64,000 bases of DNA from Spirogloea muscicola. Lineage: Eukaryota > Streptophyta > Zygnematophyceae > Spirogloeales > Spirogloeaceae. The stretch covers positions 944,832 through 1,008,831 of the forward strand of contig WELB01000006.1 of NCBI GenBank assembly GCA_009602725.1, read 5' to 3'. The notes beneath the pieces are model-generated. The model ran no database searches. It had not been told where the DNA came from and saw nothing but the letters and a program-made list of their open reading frames with translations. Shown in pieces: positions 1-11,423 of this stretch (position 1 is its first letter; each line of letters begins with the position of its first letter). The translations under genes and the position numbers were made by a program.

Positions 1-3000
1 CCTTGGTGCAAACAGGTGTCTGCCTGAGAAGGAAATAAGCTTTTCCAAAGCGGGCGAGGACTGTGAAAAGCCAGCCCAGAAAGAATGGACAAGGACCAGC
101 GAAATAGATCTTTTGATGTAGGCAATGGCTGTGAGAGGCAAGTACCACGAAGGATGGTCACTTGGAACCTGTAGCTAGCAGCCGCAAGTGAGATAGACTA
201 GCCACCGGAAAGCAGTCCCCTCGACGAAAGCCAGAGGCTACAGCTAGAGCTTTGGCCAGCACGCAGATGCAAGGTGTGGGCCAAGGACCGCTGTAGGGTT
301 ATGGGCAGGCGCATGCGAAACACCTGCACTTGCGAACCAGCGGCGTTGAAGACGGCCTGCTCGCCCTGCCTACGAGATCACAGCGCGGCGCGCAATAACC
401 TTTAGTCAGCAAGTGCAGATCAGAATTTGGAAGAGCTTAGTCTTTCTCTCACAGCTCCCTGCGGAAGAGCTTACTTCTCAGAAAGAGCTGTTAATCATTC
501 ACAGCCATCGCCCCCTTCTCTCGCTTGTGTCTCCTTCTACCTTGTCATCCCTCTTGGACTTACTAAGCTCCCATCCGCTGTAGTCTCTTGCATAGCTGTG
601 TGGTGTTAGGCGCCTTTCGGCCTTTTGGACCTTGTCCATTCTTTCTGGGCTGGCAAACCACAGCCCCTGCCTTTATATTGGAAGAGCTGTTATTGGCTTT
701 TCCGTTCATTCCCTTTCTTCCTGGACTGGCTAGTCACAGCCCTCTACTAACAGAGACTTTCTTCTGACCTTATCGAGATTTTCCCAGCTGGCTCTTTACA
801 GCCCTCGCCCCCCTTAGCGGTCCGTGGCCCTCGCCTTGCATCTGCGTGCTGCCGTGCTCTCGTTGCGGCCTCAGGCTTTCGGCAGGGGGATAGGTTTTCC
901 GGCAGCTAGTTTGTCGGATTTGAGGCTCCTCACTCGTAACTACCGAGTGGTCCATCCTCCCCCGTTCAGACATAGCATCTTCAGGCCCCTTCGTAGCTGC
1001 TTAGCGCTTTTTAGGCCCCTCCGTCATTTGGCCCTTCGAACCTTTGTCAGTTCTTTTCGGGCTGGCTTTTTACATCCCTTGCCCCCATTAGGAAGTGCCA
1101 CTTCCCTTTCGATGAGCTTCTACTTCCTTTCACAGCCCTCGCCCTAGAGCGAGAGAAGGGCTCGCCCATTGAGGATAGGGGCTGGAAGAAGCCAGCCCAG
1201 AAAAGAATGAACAAAGGACGAGAAGGGGCCAGGGGAAGTACGAAGAACAACAAGCACTAAAAAGAAACGAAGCAGCTACGAAGCACTCAGTAACCCCTGC
1301 TAAGCAGCCTCAGGTCAGAGAGACTGGGTTCCTGGAAGCGGGTCCCCTGGCCAGAGCCAGAGGCAGCAGCGAGGAGAGCAAGCGCGGCCAGATTAACTGG
1401 TGGCTGGGGAAGGCCAGCCCAAAAAAGAATAGACAAGGTCTGAAGGAGCCGGAGTGCTAAGGACTGAGACAGCAGTATGCGAACTCTCAGTAACCTCTCG
1501 TCAGTAGATGCAAATCTGAATAGCTAGCAGGCGGAAAGACGTCGCCCTGACGGAAGCCGGAGGCCGCCGCCAGAGCGCGGCCTGCGCGCAAGTGGACCGC
1601 AAAAAGTTAGGGACCGCTGCAAAGAGACGGCAGGCGCATCCGGAAGACTTGGGCGAGGGACCCGGCGACATGGAAGCCGGGCTGCTCGCCTTGCTGCCCG
1701 TCGCGGCGGGCCGCTGCTCGCCGCGCAAGGCGGTGAAGGAGGTCCAGCCATTTGGCGCCAAAGGCGCCGTGTACGTCGACGGCGAGTGGGATAAACTCGT
1801 CGCCTACCGGGTGATCTGAGTACTTGCGCTCCTTTGCGGCGCCCCCTTTAGCCAGTTAAATTAGGCCGTGCTTGCTTCGCCCCTTGGGAAGAAAGTGCTC
1901 GCCCATAGAGAAGAAAGTGCTCGCCCATAGAGAAGAGGTTCTGGCAAAGCGAGAAAAGCGCGCCCCGCAAAGCCAGGCTAAAAAGAATGGACAATTTCCA
2001 AAGCCGAAGGACTTTACTTTCTCTCATGGTCACCGCCTTCTTTCATCTTTTCTTATTTTTCCCCCGCCGCCGGTGAGACGACGTGAATTCACCCCCCCCT
2101 ACCCACGCCACCACCACGTGTCCGCTCGGCAGGCCCAAGCCACGCACGCCACGCTGAGCAAGGCTGCCGTCAGCCGCCGCCACGCGGCCTGCTGCGAAGC
2201 TGCGCGCGTCAGCGTCAGGTCCGCCCGCCCCCTCTTTGTGGGGGCCCGTCCTGCCTCTCACTGCGACCCAAGTTGAGGCCCGATAACCCGACCTTTGTCA
2301 CGCCAGTCGTCAAACTGATGGCACTGTCTCGTGGCCCCCTTCCCCGTCTCTTGCCACAACGAGCCGTTGCTCGAGTGTGGCGTCGCAAGCGCGAGAGCGA
2401 AGGCGCGCGGCGTCTATGATTTGAAAGGGACGCCAAGCCGAGGCCAGTTACCCTGTTCCTGCAGGAGGGCCAGAAACGAGGAGATGGCTAGCCCAAGTGG
2501 GATTCACGAGTTCCGAATTGTAAGACTACTCTTCCGGATGGTATCGAAAGGCTAGCCGAGAAGCTTGACTAGGTCTGATGGGACGGGTAAGCACCGAAAG
2601 AGAAAAGGCGTGCTGCGCACAGGAAAAGCCAAGCTAACACACTGTTCAGGTAAAGCTAGTGCAGTGGTTGGAGCTATTCGAAGCGAAGCCCTCTGCTTAG
2701 GGGGCCTGATTTACTATACGGAGACCAGCTGAAGGGTGAGTGAAGTGCCCAGTTGTGAGCACATAGAGATTTGACAGGCTAACTTGGGGAGCGGGAGTAT
2801 CGCCTCGAAAGCCAGTGGCCTGGCTTAGTGCGCGCCCAGCATGCTGATGAATAGCAAATGTCGGGAGCGCAACAAGGTAAGCAAAAGTCGCACTCTATAG
2901 TAAACAGAGAGAAAGTGCACGGTGCACATGAAATTGAAAGGGAGGCCAATTCTAGCCAATTCTATGCAACAAATGACTGCGGATAGCTTGTGTACCCCAA

Positions 3001-3698
3001 GCTTGCTCCCCACTTCACGACGACGCGCGTCAACGAGCTCGACCAGTTGCTGGAGGAGGGAGGACCGCCTCTTACCATGGGCGCCATGATAATGGACAGG
3101 GCACGGACAGAAGTGCTTTCCGGAATCTGGTCCTTGTAGGCCTCTCATTTCTGGATGCAGCCTCCAGTTTCTGTGCTCTGCGTGGGCTTTTGCCCAGCCA
3201 GGCGAGGAAGAAGAAGTAGAAGAATCAGCTATCTTCAAAGGGGACAAGGGCTGTGGAAAGCCAGCCCACAAAGAAGAGCAGAACGACCACAGATCTTCAA
3301 CAAGGCCTAGAGGAGCGAGACAAGGCAGGTGCACGGTGCGCATGTACTAAAAAGGGAGGCAAGCAAGCCAGTACCCTGTGTGAGAAGAACATAGAAAGAT
3401 CTAACAGGGACCAAGTAACAAATAAGCATAAAAAACTGAATGGGGACTAGTACCTACAAGTGGGCATATACCTGTCTGCCAGATTTATCTGAGGCGCCGG
3501 AGCACCACCGTGTAAGGAAAAAGAGAGAAGGGCTCGCCCATTGAGGATAGGGGCTGGAAAGAGCCAGCCCAGGAAAGAATGTACAAAGGACGAGAAGTGG
3601 CCAGGGGAAGTACGAGGAACAACAAGCACAGAAAAGAAGCGAAGCAGCTACGAAGCACTCAGTAACCCCTGCTAAGCAGCCTCAGGTCAGAGAGACTG
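1..3698. repeat. Block of retrotransposon 3'-end fragments
   Basis: No host gene is seen here. The block is a mosaic of short, mostly minus-strand pieces of one dispersed family: a stem-loop module of the form GGGCTGGC-loop-CAGCCC followed by a purine-rich tract, and the last codons of a retrotransposon ORF. Clear pieces lie near 1-150 and 180-330 (-), 600-780 and 815-1150 (+), 1145-1400 (-), 1385-1800 (-), 1885-2010 (-), 3230-3290 (-) and 3505-3698 (-, cut by the N gap). Parts of 2.0-3.2 kb show nothing recognisable. The short ORFs here are repeat-derived. Confidence 0.75.
1497..1800 (-). pseudogene. Fragment of non-LTR retrotransposon ORF, C-terminal domain
   Basis: Read on the minus strand, this piece encodes a degraded C-terminus that ends in the tract DLHLLTRGY before a stop. 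It is closely related to the pieces at 25010-25130 (-) and 36430-36700 (+), which share a core of the form F/LGAKWLDLLxxLAR. Single-base shifts move the frame between ORFs, so it is non-functional. It is followed (to the left) by the family's 3' UTR. Identification as a retrotransposon C-terminus rests on the longer copy at 28.2-29.1 kb. Confidence 0.6.
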
Positions 3699-4069
3699 NN
3701 NNNNNNNNNNNNNNNNNNNNNNNNNNNNNNNNNNNNNNNNNNNNNNNNNNNNNNNNNNNNNNNNNNNNNNNNNNNNNNNNNNNNNNNNNNNNNNNNNNNN
3801 NNNNNNNNNNNNNNNNNNNNNNNNNNNNNNNNNNNNNNNNNNNNNNNNNNNNNNNNNNNNNNNNNNNNNNNNNNNNNNNNNNNNNNNNNNNNNNNNNNNN
3901 NNNNNNNNNNNNNNNNNNNNNNNNNNNNNNNNNNNNNNNNNNNNNNNNNNNNNNNNNNNNNNNNNNNNNNNNNNNNNNNNNNNNNNNNNNNNNNNNNNNN
4001 NNNNNNNNNNNNNNNNNNNNNNNNNNNNNNNNNNNNNNNNNNNNNNNNNNNNNNNNNNNNNNNNNNNNN
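3699..4069. other. Assembly gap (371 Ns)
   Basis: A run of Ns joins a truncated minus-strand repeat copy on the left to a GC-rich coding exon on the right. The 5' part of the gene at 4070-4719 is probably inside or beyond it. Confidence 1.
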
Positions 4070-4719
4070 CGGCTCCGCAGCGAGCGCCAGGCGGCCGGTC
4101 CAGGCGGAGGCGAGCGCCGCGCTTGCGCTGCGGCGCGGACGCGCCTGGTCCGGCGCGCGTGGAGGAGGTGGACTTCGACGCCCAGCGCATCGCCGCCGAC
4201 CTGCAAGCCGCCACCGGCACCGTCGACGCGGCGCGCACCGTGGAGGCGACTGCGGAGGCGGCGTCGCCGCGCGTGGCGCCGCTCGTCCTCGAGGCCGCCG
4301 CCGAGGAGCTCGCGGCGGCGGATGGCCCTGCCGTCCGGGAGCGCGCCCTGGAGATGGCGCAGGCCCTGGTGCAGGACCTCGGCGAGGCTGCCGTCTCTGG
4401 CGGCGGCAGCGGGGGCGCCGAGGAGCTCGCGGCAGAGCTGGAGGCCAAGGCGGGCATCGTAGCTGAGCAGAGACGGGGCGACGCCTCTGCCGGCGGCTCA
4501 GGCGCCGGGAGGACAGGCAGTGGGCTGGAGGAGATTAGGGAGAGCGTGCAGGACTGGGGTGCGAGCCTCGGGGAGGGCCTCCAGGAGGGCCTGCGGCAGG
4601 TCACCAGCAGTGGCAGCAATGGAGGCGGTAGCAGCGGCGCTGGTGCCGGCAGCGGCGATGATGTGGCAGCTGCGGTGAAGGAGGACTACGAGGATGAGGA
4701 CGGTAATGACATGGTATGA
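4070..4719 (+). CDS. 3' end of unidentified Ala/Glu/Gly-rich acidic protein (5' part in gap)
   Basis: An open frame runs out of the gap to a TGA at 4717-4719. From about 4159 it encodes an Ala- and Glu-rich, probably helical stretch, then Gly/Ser-rich linkers, and it ends with an acidic tail (KEDYEDEDGNDMV). No domain is recognised. An ATG at 4123 exists, but the frame is open further upstream into the gap, so I treat the 5' end as missing. Codon use is strongly GC-biased like the neighbouring genes, and the frame stays open for over 200 codons, which supports it being coding. The function is unknown. Confidence 0.5.
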
Positions 4720-6880
4720 ATTCTGACCTCCAGCATCTTATGCCGTCACTTTATTGTGGGCGGGCTTGGGCTATGACTGAGTTGCTGCTGTAAGAGGCAA
4801 CATTGGTGCCGGTTGCTCTTGCGGCTATTCGACATTGACATCGCTTGGGCGGCTTCGCCAGGTGGCGGCTGCGGACCCGGCCGTGCACCCAGCAGTGGCT
4901 CGCCAGCGCTCTTGGTCGGACGATGTTCCCGCTGACGACCGCGGCAGCCTGTCAGGCGAGATGGGGGAGCCCGACGAGCAGTAGCAGCGGCTGGCTGGCA
5001 GATGTACGTCCTGGGTCGCATGAATGGATCTTATGCTGTCAATAAGGCTGATGGATTGTAAACACAGCAAGGATATTGCTGGTGCAAGTGGCGCATTGAG
5101 GCCTGGGGCTTGGTTTGCTGCAAGCTGCTGCATAAGGTCCTTATATGCCAGCAGCTTCGACTCATACTGGGCTACGAGCATCTCCTCGAAGTTGTCACCA
5201 AGGGCCTGGTTGCAGTCACTGCAATTGTAGCCAGAACCTCATCTGCATCTCATCTTTCACAGAGAGAGGGACCACAATCCACTTGCCATGGTAGTAGTTG
5301 GATAGTTGTGGCGTGTGTCGGTACATGGTTGCGTGCGCACAGCTATTCTTGTGAACGAAGCTCATGAAGAGCAAAGAACATCAGGGACACCTGCGAGCAG
5401 CACCTCAACTTTTGCTTGGGCCTTTGGAAGCCGTCTGTTGAGGGTGCGGATACAAAGGGCTTGCCAGGTACCCAAGTCAATTGCTACAGTCTCCGCTACA
5501 GACTTGGCTTGTCACAAATTTATTGCTCCTTGGCATCTCGAGCATCACATCATGCGTGGTACTAGCACCTGCTTGTGGCCGCAAGCAGCTGGATGTAGGA
5601 CACTGACTTGCTAGAGCTGCATCCTCATTTGTGGTACTGCTGGTGACGTTGGCTCACCTTGCACATGAACTACCATAATGCGTGCCAATGAGGAGCCGAC
5701 GGCCTGTACTCATTGTTTTTGAAGCGAGCACACAGATTGAGCAAGGATACTGGGGGCACGGCAAGCGGTGCAATTTGCAGTGCAATGCCCATGCGGTGCT
5801 TTGGTGGGGCACCACCAGGTAACGTGAATCAGGGACTCTCTATGGACATATTACCACTTCTGATTTCAATTGCATCCTCCGCCTCCATGCTTGTGAGACG
5901 ATGGTGGTCCAGTGCCTTGCTTCCGGAGTTTCCAGTTGCCTTGTGAAGTTTACAGACTACTTCCTTGTAAGGCAGTGACTGTGTGAGTGCCCGCGCGTTG
6001 CCTGCTGTGGCGTCCTGTACCCCGACGATACGCACCTGATAGCAGGCTGACGTTGAGGAGCTGCCTGGTGCAATGAAACACCAGCAAGGCTATCATGGCT
6101 GAGGTCAGAGCGGAAGTTTCAATGTACACCCGCCTCTACAGTCCGGGCCGGGCCATAAGTAGTAGGGCACACGTTGCTACTTGAGTGTGTGAAAACAGCT
6201 ACAACAAGTCTTTGAGATGGGAATGTAGAGATAATTAACAAGAAAACCAGCTGTTTTCAAAATTAGCTCAAATTTAGCGAACATGTAAGCTGGTCCACGC
6301 AACATCTTCATTGTGGAATCACGATTCAGCACAGACTGATGGTTGCTAGTACTTGGCTTGCATGTCAACGACCTGATAGCATCAATGGAGTCCAATCACG
6401 TCATCAATTATGGTCAGAAAAGGCTGGGGACCACACAGAGCCCGAGAGACAAGGCCCTGTCTGCCAGAATGTAGGGTCCTTTGGTAGAGGAGTTGGCCAC
6501 ACGGCGAGTCCCGATTGAGCGGCCTCTGCCCCTCGGTATGTTGTGGGGCCCCGCCCCACGACCTCGACGCTGCCCCGCTCGTGCCTGCTGTCGATCTGGG
6601 GGTGAGGACGTCAGACGGCCGAGGGCTGGGCAGCCGCGGCCTGGCTGGCTTGCCCAGCCTCCTGCCTTGGGAGCAGGCAGAAAGTCGCCCTCGGCGCACA
6701 GTGGCGCCACATCGGCCGCGGAGGTTGGGGGCTGATCGCAGCGGGCGCTGTGGCGCACGGTGGCGGCGAGCAGTTGGCCGGGCGGCACCGCCGGCCCAGT
6801 CCCTTCCCCGCGCAGCCGCCCAGTCTGTTCCTTCCACTGGCCCTCCTAGACCACGATCTCCACCTGGGCTGGCCTCTCCC
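4720..6880 (-). other. Unresolved stretch, possible minus-strand exons
   Basis: No confident gene. On the minus strand several short stretches look coding: near 5240-5080 (CSDCNQALGDNFEE followed by a helical Lys/Gln-rich run), near 5325-5220 (an ATG-initiated frame with YYHGKWIVVPLSVKDEMQ), near 6035-5860, and a GC-rich frame 6837-6382 starting MEGTDWAAARG. Possible GT donors follow some of them (for example near 5656). I could not join them into one phase-consistent model and recognise no family. From about 6180 to 6400 nothing is seen. Confidence 0.25.
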
Positions 6881-8720
6881 AGCCACCATTTAGTCTGGCC
6901 GCGCTTGCTCCGATCTCCCCTGCTTCACCACTTTGCCCTGTGCGTGAACAGTGCATCTGCTCGGCTTGGCCTTCCTAAATCTATCATGCGTACCGCACGC
7001 AACTCTCTCCTTGCCCAGCTTCTCTGCCCCCGCCCCCTCCCCTCCGCTTTCTCCTCTGCAGGGCGAGAAGGGCATACCCGGCCCCTTCGGACCTTGTCCA
7101 TCTCCTTCGGGCTGAACGGTCACAGCCCTTTGCCCCTCTGGAAGAGCTTACTTCCTTCAGCCTCTCACGGCCAGTGATTCGATTTCTTCTCCTCTCCCAC
7201 ACCGACCTCCCCTCCTGCCACCTTGCCTGTCCCGTCGTGCCTGTTTTGCCGCCACTCTTCTGTGCCATCTTTCACGGCCATTGCCCCATTCAGCAGTCGC
7301 TAGTCCGTTTTGTTGGGCTGGCTTTCAGCGATCGCCCCTATGGAAGAGCGTCTTCCCTATGTGGAAGTGCTTCTTCTAGTCCTCGGAAGAGCCACTTATT
7401 TTCTTATTATCTTTAAAGAAGCAAGCGCGGCCAGATTAACTGGTGGCTGGGAGAGGCCAGCCCAAAGGCTGGCCTCTCCCAGCCACCAGTTAATCTGGCC
7501 GCGCTTGCTCTCAAAAAAGGAATGGACAAGGTCTGAAGGAGCCGGAGTTCTTTTATTCTTTCTTCTGACCTCTCAAACACTGTACCCAACCTCACAACGT
7601 AGCGCGCACCCCTCTCCTCCCCGCCCTCCGGAATGGAGCGCCCCGAGAGAAGAGGGGCTAGCAAAGCCAGCCCAGAAAAGAATGGACAATGTCCGCAGGC
7701 CTCAAAGGCCACAAAACGGTGCCCGGAATGACAACACTGCACACCAATAATGATGCAGATGGATGCTCAGTGACCACGATTGAGCAACAGTAACTCAGAA
7801 TTACTCGAAGCAGGAAACTCGGCACTCCGCCGAGACCCTGAGGCAGCAGCCATAGCGTGGCCTCCGGGCGACTGCCACTAATCATTTCCACCACATTACA
7901 GCCATCGCCGCGCATCGGCCCACCCCCCTCCCCACCGCCCTCCTAGCAATGCCACTCATCTCCAGTCATCGAAACCACCACTTACACAGCCATCGCCCCT
8001 TCTGTAGAGTTGCTCAGCGGGGTCTACTCAGCAGCCATGCTTGGTGATTCCTCTCTCCTCTGCTTGTGTAGAAGAAGTGGCTCTCCCAATGGGGGCAAGG
8101 GCTGTGAGAAGCCAGCCCGAAAAGAATTGACAAGGTCCGAAGGGGCCAAACTACGAGCTAAGCAGCGACTGCGGGGCCTGAAGAGGCTACGGCAGAACGG
8201 GGGAGGATGGACCACTTAGTAGTTACGAGTGAGGAGCCTCACATCCGACAGACTAGTTGCCGGTAAACTATCCCCCTGACGAAAGCCGGAGGCCGCAGCG
8301 AGAGCACGGCCAGCACGCAGATGCAAGGCGTGGGCCATGGACCGCTGAAGGGAGACTGACAACCGCATGCAGTATACCTGGGTCCGGAAAGCAGGGACCC
8401 AGTCTCTCTGACCTGAGGCTGCTTAGCAGGGGTTACTGAGTGCTTCGTAGCTGCTTCATTTCTTTTTGTGCTTGTTGTTCTTAATGCTTCCCCTGTCCCC
8501 TTCTCGTCCATTGGTCATTCTTTTTTGGGCTGGCTTTTTTCAGCCCCTATCCTCAATGGGCGAGCCCTTCTCTGAAAGCAGTCCCCTTGGGCGAAAGCCA
8601 GAAGCTGCAGCTAGAGCACGGCCAGCAACGCAGAGTGCAAGGCGTGGGCCGTGAGTCGCTTGAGGGGCTATGGAAGGTGAGAAGCCAGCCCGGAAAAGAT
8701 GTTCAGGGTCAACGCAAGGC
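6881..8720. repeat. Second block of retrotransposon 3'-end fragments
   Basis: Pieces of the same dispersed family occur in both orientations: 6880-6920 (+), 7080-7180 (+), 7270-7400 (+), 7420-7509 (inverted pair), 7640-7720 (-), 8070-8170 (-), 8235-8345 (-), 8385-8575 (+, last codons plus full 3' UTR) and 8575-8700 (-). The plus copy at 8385-8575 and the minus copy at 1145-1400 are near-identical over coding end and 3' UTR, so they belong to the same young subfamily. No host gene is seen. Confidence 0.75.
7420..7509. repeat. Perfect 43-bp inverted repeat (fold-back)
   Basis: Arms 7420-7462 and 7467-7509 are exact reverse complements separated by 4 nt. Each arm is the module that begins AGCAAGCGCGGCCAGATTAA, which occurs singly near 1381, 6870 (+), 23517-23573 (+), 24054, 24570 and 24780. 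The transcript or single strand would form a 43-bp hairpin. Confidence 0.9.
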
Positions 8721-9266
8721 TGGAGTAGAAGCAGCTTCCGGCGGAGGAGGGGCGGTGGCCGGCCAAGGGCCAGCCCAGGAGCGGACACAGGCCCTGGCGG
8801 CGGGCGGGCCGCGCGGGAGAGCCGCCAGCCAGAAATCCCCCGCCGCACGGCCGGCAGCCTGGAGGGGCGCCCGGCGGGCCGAGTCCGGCCAGGCCCCCGG
8901 CCGCCGCGAATCCCTCCGCGCCGCCCGGAGCTCCGTGCGCGAGCCCTGGCCGTCCGTCGTTTAGCGGCCAGCCAGGGGGTTCCCTGCCAGCAGCGGGCCC
9001 CACCAAGCCGGCCGGGAGCGGCCCGCGCCATCCGGGGGATGCCCGGCCGACGGGCCCAATGTCGGCCAATCCGAGCGGGATCTGGCCGCCCGCGGGCACC
9101 TGGCCACGTGCCCATGTGCTTCCAGCAGAGCGCCTGGCCGCGCTCCCATACCCCCCAACCTCCCCCAACCCCCCCCGCACATGGCCGCCATGGCTGCCGC
9201 GCCGCACCTTCGCCGCCGCTGAGCGCGCCCAGCCCGTCGCCGCAGCAGCGGCAGCAGCGCCAAGCC

Positions 9267-11423
9267 ATGCCTGCCGTCGCCGCGCGCATGGCGCTGCTGG
9301 CCGCCCACCAGCTCGCCGGGAGCGTGGACGCCGCCGCCGGCGCGCTGCTCCTCCTCGCCGTCACCTCCACCGTCACCGGCGGCGCCGTGCTCCTCACGCT
9401 CGCCACCGCCCTGCTGCTCATCTACCACCGCCAGTCCACGACGCCCTCCTCGACGCCGCCGCAGGTGCGGGGCCGCGCTCGACGCCGTCCTGCCGGACCC
9501 GCGCGTCCGCTGCTCGCTGCCTCGCGGCCTCGGCGGCTCCGCCGCTGGCGACTGGCACGTCCTGACTCGGCAGCCGGGATCGTCTCTGCTGGCAGATTCT
9601 CAAGGCGGCCGTGGCGGGTAGACCTCTCGCCGCCACCCTCCTGCCGGCGGCTCCCCCCGCGGCCGCGCCGCCGGTGGCCGTACCTCCGCTCGAGGAGGCG
9701 GGCAGCGATGACACCGAGGCGGCCATCGCCGTCACCTCGTCAAGTCCCGCTGTGGCTCCAAGTCCCCAGCCAGAGCAGCCGGAGGCGGAGGCCGCTGCTT
9801 TCGCTGCCGCGGACCCGCTCCTGGAGCTCAAGGCGAGGGGACTGCTGCGGCTGCGGCGCTACGGCGACGTCCTCGCGCTCCTGGCCGCCTACCGACTCGC
9901 TGGCCCTGGCTATGCAGTCGCAGTAGCGACGGCGGAGCCCGCGCCGGATGCCGCTGGCGCCGTCGCCGGCCCCGCACCAGCGTGGCCGCACGTCGTGCTG
10001 GGGCAGGCCTTCTTCCACCTCGGCCGCCTGCCCGAGGCGCTGCGGCACCTCCGGCACGGAAAGCGCGTCTTCAGCAGCCTCGCCAAGTACGCCTCCCCCT
10101 TGCTACCTCTCTCTCGCCTCCCTCCTTTGAGCACATGCGTCGGACCCACCTGAGGGCTGAGGAGTGGTGGGTCTGACAGTCGCCGCGGCCCTGGCCCGCC
10201 TGTCAATCTGCTGCAGGGGTCTGAGCGAAAGCTCCGGTGATGACGGCTTTGAGACCTTCGCATCTGCGGAAGCCGCCGATATCCACGGCGCCTGGACGGA
10301 TCGGGACTTGGGCTGCCAGCTGCTGGCGACGACCAAGGTGCTGGTCCGCCGCATCGCCGCCGGCGACGTGGCGAGGGCCGCTGGGTTCCCTGCCGAGGCG
10401 GCGCGGCACTACTCCAAAGTCCTGGATGGGCGCAAGGGCGCATCACAGGCCGTAGTCGTGGACCTCTACATGCGCCGCGCGGCCTGCTACCGTGCGCTTG
10501 GCCGACCGGCGGCCGCCATTGCCGACTGCAGCCGTGCTGCGGCGCTCGACGCTGCGCACGGGGGCGCGCTGTGCGCGCGTGCGGCGCTGTGGGAGTCGCT
10601 GGGCGCCTATGGTGAGGCGTCGCGGAGCCTCGAGGCGGTTGCAGCACTCTGCCGGCAGCGGTGCGGCGGCGTGGAGGGCGGCATGGCACGCAGCCGCTCA
10701 TCGCCAGTGGCTGCGAGCATGTGCAAGTACAATGTGGCGCTCCCAGACGGCGCTATCTCGGATGATGACGATGCTTCTGTCGCGAGGTCGTCTCTACTGC
10801 ATCACCAGAGCCTGCCACCACAGCTGCACAAAGAAGAAAGCCAGTGGGCGGTGACGGCGGCTGTGGCAGCGGCCATGGCCGCCGAGGATGTGGCAGCGTG
10901 GGAGCCGGAGGTGCCGGCGGCCGGCGAGGTCTCGCGCAACGTCTGGGCAGCGGCGCTGAGCCGCGTGGTGGCCAAGCTGGCGTGGCTTGACCGCCGGCGG
11001 CTGCACTCGGCGACGCCCGCCGTCGACCCGCGCGCCCTTCTGGGCCTGGCCCCCGGCTGCTCAGCAGCCGATGCCGAGCACGCCTTCCGCATCACCGCTC
11101 TGCACGTGCACCCCGAGCGTGCCGCCATCATGCCGCTTTCCCACGGCGCCGCCGCCGCCTTTGAGGAGCGCGAGCTGCGGGCACGGGGACGTGCTGAGGC
11201 GGTGCGCCTGTTCCGCATCCTCACGACAGCCGCCAAGGGCCTGCTCAACGCGCTTGAGGAGCAGGAGGAGGCGGAGCTTGACGCTGCTGAGGCAGCTGCC
11301 GCTGCCACTGCCGCTGCCGGGGCTGCACTCGGCTGCGCCAGTGTCAAGATCTCCCACAAAGCGATGGCGCCAGCAGCAACACTTCGCAGGCACGACAGCC
11401 ATTGCCGGCGGGAACGCCACTGA
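9267..11423 (+). CDS. TPR protein with N-terminal membrane segment and C-terminal J-like domain
   Basis: Three exons fit exactly in phase: 9267-9464, 9596-10086, 10217-11423 (631 aa; introns of 131 and 130 bp). A hydrophobic segment near residues 22-52 (GALLLLAVTSTVTGG...) is probably a membrane anchor. It is followed by an Ala/Pro-rich linker, then tetratricopeptide repeats in exons 2 and 3 (HVVLGQAFFHLGRLPEALRH; DLYMRRAACYRALGRPAAAI). The C-terminus has a DnaJ-like domain (DPRALLGLAPGCSAADAE) in which the HPD tripeptide reads HPE. TPR-J proteins of plants bind Hsp70/Hsp90, so a co-chaperone role is inferred. The altered HPD could weaken Hsp70 stimulation. The start is the first ATG before the membrane segment; GC-rich frame continues upstream without a better Met. 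Confidence 0.8.

Noticed and set aside
1-3698. CRISPR-like or tandem array because of repeated GGGCTGGC units
   Set aside because: Units are unevenly spaced, in both orientations and tied to retrotransposon 3' ends; the genome is eukaryotic.
8670-9926. 418-codon plus-strand ORF before the TPR/J gene
   Set aside because: Only its part from 9267 to 9464 is the first exon; the rest is repeat, GC-rich 5' flank and intron 1 read through.
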